64,000 nt of DNA from Glandiceps talaboti (taxonomy: Eukaryota > Hemichordata > Enteropneusta > Spengelidae). Position 1 is the stretch's first letter. Each line of letters opens with the position of its first letter. Below, piece after piece: positions 1 through 12,300 of this stretch. The notes below the pieces were generated by a model. It ran no database searches, was not told where the DNA came from, and was given only the letters and a program-made list of their open reading frames with translations. The stretch spans positions 11,680,276 to 11,744,275 of the forward strand of contig NC_135568.1 in assembly GCF_964340395.1 (NCBI RefSeq), read 5' to 3'. The translations under genes and the position numbers were made by a program.

Positions 1-207
1 GGTTTGTGTAATTGGGGCCCCCAGTGACTATATAGATAAAGTGTTGGAGTAGTTTTCTTCAGTGCGGTGTAGGCTGTGTTAGTGTGAGCGTGGTATGGCA
101 CCATTACCTCAACCCTGCAAGTAGCATTTTGTTTGTGTTAGATCACCGTTCTGAAGGGATAAAACGATTGTTTTATATTTACGAAGAAGAAGAAAAAAGA
201 AACGGCA
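1..207 (+). promoter_or_regulatory. 5' untranslated region / promoter-proximal sequence
   Basis: This lies upstream of the chosen ATG. The frame of the CDS is closed by TAA at 160-162, so translation cannot start further upstream in that frame. A short upstream ORF (ATG at 95, stop at 122-124, 9 codons) precedes the main start. I cannot place the transcription start; no convincing TATA box is visible in the short stretch available. Confidence 0.5.
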
Positions 208-321
208 ATGGCCGAACGACAAGACCAAATTCAAGAAACTCAAGTGCCACTACCTGTGACAACAATCTCGACCATTGCGATACAGGCTGGAGAAGCAAAG
301 ATTGTTTTAGCCATACTAAGA
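208..321 (+). CDS. CCDC141: Exon 1 coding part (residues 1-38)
   Basis: The ATG at 208 sits in a good context (GCAATGG). It encodes a Q/T-rich start followed by [20 protein letters not shown], which resembles the vertebrate CCDC141 N-terminus. The donor is GTAAGT at 322, phase 0. A longer open frame (84-368) runs through this exon in another phase and is not coding. Confidence 0.8.
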
Positions 322-3300
322 GTAAGTTATGGCCTTCTGTTGAATACAACAGAATAGAGCTATCTTAGGCATGTACATTGGTATGTTGACTCTGACAAGG
401 AGACTTTGCAGTCTGTATGCATTCATATTGATGTCTCTTGTGTGTTTTACAGGAATTAATAAGTGCTGATAAAGTTTAATCTTATAGCATCAAAGGGGTT
501 TGTTTGGACAGTGATTGAAGTAGGAAAGCCCTGCAAAGTTTACACATGGAAGTTGGCTATTAGAGTTAGGGTCAAGATACCTTACTGTATAACTGCCTGC
601 AGTGCGTCACTGGCTGCATTCCTTAACCATGTAGGGATGATAATTTTAGCAATATCACAGGAGATGAACGTCTCTGTCTGGCATCCAATTTAAGAAAGGC
701 TTGCTAAAGTTTAAAACAATTGCAATTTCTTTAAATATGTGTATAATGATGTGAAAAGATTTAAAGATTGATTACTAAAAAGAACTTGTAGAATTGTGCT
801 GGTATATGGGGTGATAATTTTAGCAATTTTACGGGAGATGAAAAGTCTGTCCGGCATCTAATTTAATAAAGGCTTACCTACTTACGTATAAATGAATTTT
901 TAATTTCTTCAAATATATCTATAAATTATATAAAATTTAAAAAAAAGATTTTAAGAATTATTGCTACAGAAAATTTTTCAATGAAGAAGTGTGTTAGGGA
1001 TGATATATTTAGCAACACCATTGAAGCCGAAGTCTTTGTCTGACTTCCAAATTAATAAAGTTTTACCAAGTACTTTTTAATATCAACAAATGCGACTGGA
1101 AATTTTTTTGACATTTTTAGATCTATAGAAGAAAAGAACTTATAGAAATATATCGGCATAAAAGAGATAGGGAATATAGCAACACCACTGAAGACAAAGT
1201 ATCTGTCTGGCTTTTAAATTAACAAAATCTTGCCATATTGTACAAGAATGTTAAGTTCTTCAAATATGTTTATAATAATATGAAATTAAAAAATATTCAA
1301 AATCAAGAAGAGAACTAGGGATGTTATCATTACTTTGTCAAAATTTTAAAGAACGTTTATAGAAAAATACTATAACACTTAACAGTAGACAGATTTTTAG
1401 GTATGATATACAAATAGCTACATTACTGAGAATGAAAGTGTCTGACTTGCTTCAGCATTTCTCTGTTAACTTTTAAGAGCTTTTGTAGACAAAGAATTGA
1501 AAAGTGGATAAGTAATTAGGGATGATATAAATAGCTACATTACTGGGAGTGAAAGTGTCTGACTTGCTTTCAAATCACTGTCTTGCAAATTATATATTAA
1601 TTTTAAATTTCCTGTTATTTGAATGCCGACATGGAATACTTCTTGTCAAAATTTTAAGAACGTTTGTAGAAAAAAGATCGGAAAGTGAATAAATAATTAG
1701 GGTGATATAAATAGCCGCTTTGTTGAGAGTGAAAGTGTCTGATTTGCTTCTAAATTAACAAAATCTTGCAAAATATATGTTAGTTTTTAATTTCCTCACT
1801 TATTTGAATACAACTTGCTCATTTATTTGTCGAACTTTTAAGAAATTTTTTGGAAAAAGACTAAAAAATAATTAGGATTGATATAAATAACTAAATTACT
1901 GAGAACTAAAGTTTCTGACTTGCTCCTAAATCAACAAAGTCTTTCATAATATTTATTAGTCTTAAATTTCCTCAATTATTTATCAGTTAACGTTAAAATT
2001 ATTCATGAAGAATTCGGCCGTCTGTTAAAATACAGAAAGATGACTTACTGGTTAGTCATAGCTTTGTTATCCAACCAGGGTTTCTAGTTTCTGATAACAT
2101 GTCAGGGTTAAAGTTCATAGGACATTCAATATTTTGTTTCAAACTGAAACTGTAACATTTTCATATCTTGATATTTTTATATCCTGGTAGTATGTATATT
2201 TTATGATTCATGAGCAACTTTTGAAAAAGTATATTATCATATAACCATTTCTAGTATATGCTAATATCAATAAAAAGACCAAGATTTTATTGAAAAAGTT
2301 GTCTTTTCTGGCAATATAGTCTAGTGTCAAGTGAACAAGGTAGTTTGTAGCTTTAGTATATGTTCATCTGTATAGAATAGGAGAGCTCATATTCTAGACT
2401 TGTTTGGCCCAGTCCTTGTTTTCTACATTGTAGAGCAGGGCAGTAGGGATTTCAGGCAAGCATAGTTTATCCTACTGTAGAACTACTCTCCAACAGAGAG
2501 ATCGTAGACAAGCCCACACATACAGTTCTAGATTAAGCTAACTATTAAACCTGCAAATTTCACAGATCTCACATATCCAGAGTTTAATAGGATTAGATCT
2601 GTTATTTTAGGACAACTTTATCTTGTTGGCCAACTTCACATAATAGACGTCTCCAACCATTCTCATTATCTCTTTGAATCATACTATCTCTGCATCTGAA
2701 CTATAATATATGAATTTAGCTAGTAGTAAATGGCTATAATTTCAGTATGTTGTGGATACTTCGGTATGCCAGCACTATCTCTTAGACCAACCTTAACCTG
2801 TAATATGTGAATTCCTAGCTAGTTCCAAACTAGTCCTGCTTGCAGATGCAATAAGTCATAACTACACTTAAATTCTGGTCGTTCTTCACGTGATGGAGAA
2901 TAGAGAGGCAATGTCAGAATAGAGTCTTGAATTACTCAGTCTGCAAGCAGGACTAGTTTCTGAGCAGTTATTATTTCAGTATGTTGTGGATACTTTGGTA
3001 TGCCTAAACACTATCTCGTATGCCAACCTTAACCTGAAATTTGTGAATTCCTAGCTAGGTCCAAACTAGTCTCACTTGCTAATGGAGTAAGTCCAGACTG
3101 AATTCTGACCTTTCTTCACATTATTGAGAGATGGGCAATGTCAGGATTGAGTCCTAACTTTCTTTAGTGTGCAAGCAAGACTAGTTTCTGACAGAGTTAT
3201 ATATAATTCCATTGTGTTGTGGATACTTTGGTATGCCTATATATCTCTTACATCAACCTCTAATGTGTGTACAGAACAAGTGGTACAATTGTAAGTAACT

Positions 3301-6300
3301 TGTCAATATTTGGCCTTCTCTCAAAAAGATGTCAGGAAACCCAATACACCTGGGTATTTAGTAATACAAGAATCAGGACAAAGCAAAATAATAGGGCTAG
3401 ACCATCAAAATCCCAAAGGATAACCCTGGCTAGTTTTTTCACATAGGTGTGATGGGAATGTCAAAGGTCAAACTGAATAGCTGCTGTAATTCCTATATAA
3501 TGACATGGCAAATCTTTGTTGTATGTCCGTAAAGCAATTACCCAATCATGACCTTTGTTACTAGGTCATTAATTTAAATTCCATCACATCAAAAGTCCAG
3601 GGTAGTGATATGTAAATGACTTGTAGAACGATGACTCTCATCATGTGTTTTATACTACAAGGCTAGGCTTGGCTAGTTGGTTTCGTGGAGAGACTAAACT
3701 AGCTGTTTTGACAATTTTGTTCATCCAAATACATTGTATATGGGCAATAGCATTGTCAAGCTAAGTCTCTAGCCCAGAGATAGTCTAGAGGCTATCCATG
3801 TCTTTAAATCTGAAGATCTCCTACCAGTCTTTAAGGATTCAAACCCATGGATAGCCTCTTGACTAGCCCAGACACTGGTCTCACTGTCTAACATTACCTT
3901 TCAAACCCAATATAGAATAGAATAGAATAGAATAGAATCTTTATTAAGAAAACTATGTTTCTTCATTGGATTTTCTGCAATAAGTATTTGGTTCTAAAAC
4001 AAACTAGTAAATATATAAACTACAGTAATAATAGTTAAATAAGGTGAAAGTTTAAACTTAGGTTTGATAAATGTAACAGATAATATCTTTTACTCTGCAG
4101 AGTTTCTTTCCTTTTGATAAGTGCTGATTTTATGAAAGTTGTCAGTGCCATAAGAATGTGTATTTGATCAGAGTTAAAAAGAGTAATATATTTTGTTTCA
4201 TTGTCTAGCTCTTTGAAATTACTTGGCCTAGACCACTGATTGCACAATATATGTCAGGTGACATTTGCTCCATACCACCCACCCCCACCCCCCACCCCCA
4301 CCCCCACCCCACCCCAGCATTTACCTTTTGACAAGTACAAATCATGGACATGGTCTCTGAACTTTCTTGTTTAAAAATTGTTGGCAGAAATTGTAATTTG
4401 TGGTGTCCATGTACCTGTAAAACAAGAACCAATTAGTACATCTGTCAACAGTTAAAGTTTAACTTTGTGTATATAGACATTCTTTCAAATCTGATTATGA
4501 TCTGGTAATTTCTGTAGTCACTGCTCCTGTAAGTGATCCCTCAATTTATATGGTGAAGGACATTATCACTATCACAATGGTTGATGCATTTAGGTTGGTA
4601 AAATGTAGAGGGGGGGGGGGAGGGGTGGGGGGGGGGAGGGAGGTAGTGAGAGGGAAGGATGAAGGACATTTTCAGAATGGTTGATGTGTTTAGGTCTGTA
4701 AAATGTAGATGGGGTGGGGGGGGGGTGAAGGACATTGTCAGAATGGTGGGGGTTGAGAGAGGGATGGATGGTAATAATAATGATAATAATAGTACTTTAT
4801 TGTCATATGTATTGTACAATGAAATTTGTAGTGGTTATGCGAAAAAAAAACCCCATTTCAAACAACAATATTTACAGATTACTAAAAACAGAATACATTC
4901 AGTAGAGACAGAACACTACAATAAAATTATGACTCTCTCTGGTGAGAAAATTTACCAAATATTTAACTGATTCTGAGTGATTTGCTTCATCAAAATTGTC
5001 ATATAACTTGGACCAATTTTATAGTTATATATGCAGCCATCCGTAATCCAATTTATGATGTACTCTCAATGAAAACATGACTCAAATTTTAACACCTCAC
5101 TGTGACAGCTTCATCAGACCTCTGTCACAGTAAGTTACTTCTAGTCTTTTGTAATCATGGAGTGTCTATCATAAAGTGGATACGCATGATACATGCTATC
5201 TAATTTATTAGAGTATAAGATATGTCATGTTGTTGAGCCCTATCAGGTGAGTAGTGGCTGATAGCCTGGCATGCATGTCGTATTGTACAGACTGTCCAAT
5301 TTATTTAACTGTGGAATTTGTCTTTCTGATAAGTATTGTCGACCTGGACCAAGCGAAAGCTCAATGCTAAAACTTTGAATTGTGTGTTGTAACCTCTTCA
5401 GTAGTCTGGATACCAATGTGGTGAGTGGAGGTGTAAATCGTAATGATACTGTATAGGAACTAGACTGTGAGTGGGGGTGTAAATTGTAACAATACTGTAT
5501 AGGAACTAGACTGTGAGTGGAGGTGTAAATGGTAACGATACTGTATAGGAACTAGACTGAGTGGAGGTGTAAATGGTAATGATACTGTATAGGAACTAGA
5601 CTACCTGTTCAAGGTATTTGATCTGCCAAGCTGATGAACAGTTTGGTTAAACATCGTTAGAGTTAAATACTGCATTAAAAATATGCAGCCAGTGACTGTG
5701 AGTCGAGACGTTCCATTGATTAATTGATTTGACTCTTTCTGTAATCTCATAAATTCTATGAAACAGAATTTTTGTGAAATCTTTGTCATTTTACTAAACT
5801 TCTAAGAAAAAAAGAAGAAAATTCCAAGCAAAACAATTCACTTATTTATCAAATATAATGAATAAAAAATGGAAGAAAATAAGGACTTTGCCCAAAGAAT
5901 GTAGAGGAGATAATGATAATATGATACAAGGATATAAATGTTAGGTATTTAGTAAATTTGAAATATGTTAAGAGAAAAAAAAATAAAATAAAAAAGTGTG
6001 ATCAAAATATGACTAATTATTTTTGGTTATAAATATTCTAAAAAAAGAGAAGGGAAAGAGTAAGAGAGAAGGGACATGGGAGGGGTTGGGGGTTAGAGGG
6101 TAGGGAAAGAAAAAGGTGGGGAGAGAGTGAAGGAAGTGATACTGGGAAATACCTGTAGACTTGAAGGAGTAATGCTATTACACTATTTCAGCTATCCTAA
6201 CTGTCATTTTGATTTTGTGAATTTTCAATGGCCATCTTGAGTGAAAATTTAAAAAAATCAAAGGGTTAGTTAGGATAGCTGAAATAGTGTAGTAGTGTTA

Positions 6301-9300
6301 GTCCATCAAGTCTACAGGTAGGCTACAGTTAGGATAGCTGAAATAGTGTAGTAGTGTTAGTCCTTCAAGTCTACAGGTAGGCTACAGTTAGGATAGCTGA
6401 AATAGTGTAGTAGTGTTAGTCCTTCAAGTCTACAGGTAGGCTACAGTTAGGATAGCTGAAATAGTGTAGTAGTGTTAGTCCTTCAAGTCTACAGGTAGGC
6501 TACAGTTAGGATAGCTGAAATAGTGTAGTAGTGTTAGTCCTTCAAGTCTACAGGTAGGCTACAGTTAGGATAGCTGAAATAGTGTAGTAGTGTTAGTCCT
6601 TCAAGTCTACAGGTAGGCTACAGTTAGGATAGCTGAAATAGTGTAGTAGTGTTAGTCCTTCAAGTCTACAGGTAGGCTAAAAGAGAAAGAGAGGTAGAGT
6701 GGGAATAAAAGAAAGAATGACAAGATAAAAGTCAAGGCTAATAGCTTATTATTAGTACCAGTTGATAAGTCTGTTGATCTATACATGGACCTATATTGCC
6801 TACATGTTGTAATGTTGAATTTGACAGCCAGCCAAAGCATGTTGTAAGAATTCCAGAGCCTTGCGTTCTCTGCTTAGTAACCTGTATAGATCTAAACATC
6901 TTGTTTGTTTATAGCAGTCACTGTCTTCAAAGAGATAAGTAATGGGAAAAACATTAGAATGAATCAGAGTCATTGAGAGACTTGCCTGTGACCTTTAGGC
7001 ATAATGCCCCTAGGCAGTAACTGGTCATGAGCTCTGACTAGATAATAGTAATCCTACAAAATACTAAGTCTAAGCCAATAATAATAATAATAATATTTAT
7101 TTCTTATAGAGCGCATTACATTAAAACAATCTCAATGCGCTGAACAAAAGTATAAAAGTAATTTATTGTATAGCACCAATGCTCTCAGACAAGCTATAGT
7201 CATTGTATACTGTACTGTATGTTACTTACAGAGATTTGATCTGCATAGCTTTTATCTTGAGGACAGTTGTTAGATAATGTAAGGCAGGAAAATGGTGACT
7301 GGGGAAGGTGGGATGGGGTGGGGTGGGTGATTGGGTAGGGTGGTGGTGTGAGATAGGGAATATGGTACCACTCTTACATATACCAAATCCAGGCCAATGT
7401 CCTCAGACAGGATACAGGCATGATAGATATTATGAAACTATAAAGGGTTATTGTGCCAATATAGGTCTGTGCTTAGAGTGATTATTGTATTACATTGTAT
7501 CACTATAGCACTTTGAGCACAGTGTGAGACAGTTCTGCATTATATGTAATATGAAAACTTCATAGGAATTTATAGCAATAAAGTGCAGTTCAATATATAC
7601 CTATACTGTACATTTGACAAGTCCTAAAGCTATGAGTAGGGCCATTATGCCATTACAAGTCTATGCTCAGGTAAATTATTATATAGTGCTTTGAGCACAG
7701 TGATAGCCTGGAATCCATGCGGATGGGGGTCTTGAATTCGTTATTTCCCCAAAATCAAAATTCAAAAATCCCCAATCGCCTGGATTCTATAGCTAATACA
7801 GTGTGGGAATTGCACTTGAGTATTTGTAACATGCAAACTATACTACATAGGAATTTAAAGTACTGGATAATATACTCATATTGTACATGTGACAAGTCCT
7901 ACAGTGTGTTTGATAACCATATCTCCAGATAAGAAATGACCTACTATCAGACCAGGCTTGTGGTTTATTGACCTCATTGGTATTGTTGATAGCCAGTCAC
8001 ATTTGTCACAAAATATCACACCTCTTTGATAGGATGAAATCTCAGTAGCTTATGTCAGTTCAGTGTTTACCTTGTATGCCACGTTTTTTAACACAACTGA
8101 ACTAATTTTGTGTATCAACTATGGTGTGTCAGTGTATTTGTGAAGATTGAGGACCCTGGTAACAGAAAGGGATAAAATGGTAAAACTTGCATAGCTCCCA
8201 ATATATTGTACCATGAACTTGATGGGAACCCTGGTAAAATGATAGGAGAACTTAGGTAGATTTTTACCTGCTTACTGCCCTTAACAAAAACACTGGTAGA
8301 GAACCCTGGTAAAATGACAGGAGAACTCAGGTAGATTTTACCTGCTTTACTGCCCTTAACAAAAACACTGGTAAGGAACCCTGGTAAAATGACAGGAGAA
8401 CTCAGGTAGATTTTTACTTGCTCACCGCCCTTAACAAAACACTGGTAGGGAACCCTGGTAAAATGACAGGAGAACTCAGGTAGATTTTTACCTACTTACT
8501 GCCCTTAACAAAAAACATTGGTAGGGAATCCTGGTAAAATGACAGGAGAACTCAGGTAGATTTTTACCTGCTTTAATACCACCCTTAAGAAAACACTGGT
8601 GTATTTCTAACAGTCTATGATCTTGTACTCATGATATATTCTCTTACATCACATTTTCATTACGTTAGGATAGGCTGGCTCTGTTTTTGATAAAGAATTA
8701 TTGTTCAAAATGTTAAGTAAACTGTACATCTGTTAGGACTGTTTTACCAATGTTTTTGTACTCCATGGTGTATTTCATATCAATAACTAGAATTGTTGAC
8801 ATTAGTTTTGATATTTGATATCATAATATTTGATTTCAAAATATTAATGTTCACTATAAACCTTGTTGAAAACCATTTATGTAATCAGAATTGCCTTTGA
8901 AGATAAGCTAAAATGTATTCACATTGCAACCTCTATCCTACCAGGTCCCCAATTATACAGCTGGGTTGGCGAAGACATAATCATGGTTCAGATCTTGCCC
9001 AAGGACTTAAGCTATTCAGAAACACATAGCAATGCTATTGCATTGCTATGCAAATACCAATAGTACTGAGTACACACATTGCAAATAATCACTGGTACAT
9101 ACAATAGTACTGAGTATACACATTGCAAATAATCATTGGTACATACATGTATGTCATAATTTGTGTAGTCTAACGTATTTATTCTGTGTTCATTTTGCAG
9201 TCAACACAATGGGTTCGTGTGCGTGTACAAGAAATGACTCCTATTATGGTGGAGGTGGGCCACAACTTACAGGAGGCCCTCCGCCTACGACAACAACATC

Positions 9301-12300
9301 AAGACTTATTGCAGCAACTTACGGTATGTTTCAATTTTTTCAAAGTGATATAGTGCAAAAAGGGGGTGTTCATGAGAACGCTGTATTTAATTTGTACATT
9401 TATGATCAAGCAAAAGAATGGCAATATGCCAAATGATTGGCTTTGATCAGAAATGTATATGTTTCATACAGTCATCTCTATGACATACTGGCTTGACAAT
9501 ACATGTTCTGGTGAACAGACATTTTCAAGCTAAAGTCTAGAGGCTATCTGTGGCTTTGAATCACTTCTCATGCAAAGAGAGATCTTGTGATTTGAAGCCA
9601 TGGATAACATGTAGACTATTTTTAAGCCAGACAGCCAAGTCTTGGTGCTATTATTTGTGCAGTATTCTAATCAATATTGCAGTCAATATTGAATTATCAA
9701 AATTGTTTGTAGATGATTGGCTAGGCTTTGTGTCCTGAGCTGGGATAACTGTCATCATGGAATCACCAGTGGTGGTGGTTGGTGGTGATAATGATGTTGG
9801 GGATGGGAAGGGGGTGGCTGTGGGAGCACTGTATTGCAGTATATATTTCAGCCAATATTGAATTATCAAAACTGTTTGTAGATGATTGACGAGACTTTGT
9901 GTCCTGAGCTGGGAGAACTGTCACCAGCACTTGGTGGTGATGATGTTAGGGGGAGGGGAGGGGTGGGGAGACAAGTACAACTTATCAGTCATAATATGGA
10001 TACAATTTGGTCTTCACTATTTGTCTATTCTTGCCAAGCGTTGTCATGACATTGAGGTCAGGGTAATTTAAATATCAGGTCAAAGGGTAAAGGTCAATGT
10101 CACAATCAATAGATAACATGAAGTAATTTTGACATCTAATTAATGAAACATTAGTGGAGATTAAATGAGACTACTATGTAATTAACCAAACAGTTTGTGA
10201 AGGGGTGGGGGTGGGGGGGAGGGTGTAGCAGAGTGTGATAAATCAAATTTCTTTAGCAGCAATCTCTAGAGCAATGTTCTGTTCAGTAGCACACAATGTA
10301 GGCTTTGGCGAAGAAAATAAGTCTTCAGTTTTGTTTTGAAACAATCCAATTAATGCAAACAATATGGAAAGAAATTAAACAAAACTGCATTTGTGTTAAA
10401 AATATTTTTTTAAAATCCCCCCCCCCCCCCCCCCCCTAAAAAATTAAAGGTCACACGACTTGACCTGTGTCAACCAGAATATAACCAATGCCACAAATTG
10501 ACATGAATGTGCTTTTATTTATTAAAAAAAACCATAACAGTCCCCCTCCCCTCCTCTATCAACCCCCCCCCCCCCAAACAACAACAAAAACCCAGGGTGC
10601 TAAAACTAGTTTAGTGTCAACCAGAATCGAACCAATGCCACATATTGACATGAAATGTCAGTTTATTTATCAAAACACAAAAACAAAGCAGAACAAAAAA
10701 TCTCTAAATGAACTCCACCCCGCACTACCGCATCCCCCACCACATTCTAAAAAAGCCCGTCAGGAGATTAAAGCTAGTCTAATATCAACTAAAATCTAAG
10801 CAATATCACAAAGCTGACCGTGAAATGGACCAGATTACAGTCCACTTCTTGTATTCACACATGGACATCATTAGCATTATATATGCCTGGTGAGGTCATC
10901 TCTCTAACCAATATACAAACTGGTATTGCACTTTATTGACATAACTGATAATCACATAGTTGTAAGCACAGTGGGTTTTGACAACAAAGACCTGATAACC
11001 TTATCTGTATTAAGGCTTGGCTAAGTGATAAAAACCATTTCTAGCTTCAGTGAGGATTTCAACCATGGTGGTACAGGAAATGCCTTCATTTTGACAAGTC
11101 ATATGAAGAAGCATGGTGAGGGGATGAATAAGGAGGTGGGAGGGGAGGGGGAGGGGAGAGGGTGTCTTACAGATATCTTATGTAGCTTCACAAATCATAG
11201 CCATTGATTTCTACTGCATTGCTATAGGAAAGGTTCATTGGTAGATACAAAACAGCTATTTTAGTGAAAAGATGCTCTGAGGACTATGAGATAGTCTAAC
11301 TGTACTGGTACTCACTTCTTGTGGGAACTTTTCTGTTTCTACTGAAAGTTCAGAGGTGAAAATATTTGGCATCATATCAAACAGAGTCTGTACAGTTGAA
11401 CTTTCTAAAGTCTTGACATAGTCTTATGAACTGTACAGAACTAAAAATAATGAAGTTAGAAATTAAAACCATATTCAGAACATCCTTCACTTCAGGTATT
11501 TTGATAGATCACATACAATACCAGATGTGCTTTGTTTCAATACTGTAAATCTGAAATTTTTTGTCAAAGATTTATTTTCACTTACTTTGCTAGAAAACAA
11601 AAACGCAAAAATAAATGGTATTTAAAATGCCTTGTTGTATATGAACACAATGTACTAGTCTGGTAATTTGAAAATTAGTCTTTAAGAACTTACTGAAGAC
11701 TGTAAAACTACAAAATTTTCTAGTGGTCAAAGTATCTAATTTACAGAATTTTCAAAATGCTGTTCTCCTTTTTTTTAATAGTCATATACATTTTCATTAA
11801 AATTTGTCAGAATTCTGCCCACAATACTATTATTACCATGGTAACATACTTATAAAGTAGGTGTAATTTCATTCTGAATATCTGCAGTAACTAAATACAA
11901 AAATGGCGTGAATGTTGTCAGTCTGCCCAATTATTTCATTTGCAAGCTGGTTTGACATCCTGGCTTGACAGTTCATCAGATGTTCTGCAAATGACATGTG
12001 TAAGCTAGATAGATAGCCAAGTCTCCGAACTTAGGCAGTTCGCTGGTATTAAAAAGAGAAAGCTAATGTTTAATCGCTTCTTGACGTGTGTATATTGTAT
12101 GATACTGGGGCATCAACAGGGTTTCAGTCAGATTTTATCACATCTTTAAATCACAGATTTATTTTTAAGTATAGTTAATTTTACCAGATATTGATTTTAA
12201 ATACTTTCCTAATGTTGCCAAGCAACCGATTTATGATTTTGATGATGATGGGTTTACATATAAGGTCAAATTTAGTTTTCAAATTTAATTTGAATAAATT

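Larger units (their letters stand above)
322..9200 (+). other. Intron 1 (8.9 kb)
   Basis: GT at 322 and CATTTTGCAG ending at 9200. It is filled with minisatellites and foldback elements listed separately. Stretches 1990-2740, 3250-3780 and 6840-7070 hold nothing I recognise. Confidence 0.8.

Noticed and set aside
84-368. 94-codon frame over exon 1
   Set aside because: It starts at GTG, runs in a different phase from the conserved exon 1 frame and crosses the splice donor at 322.
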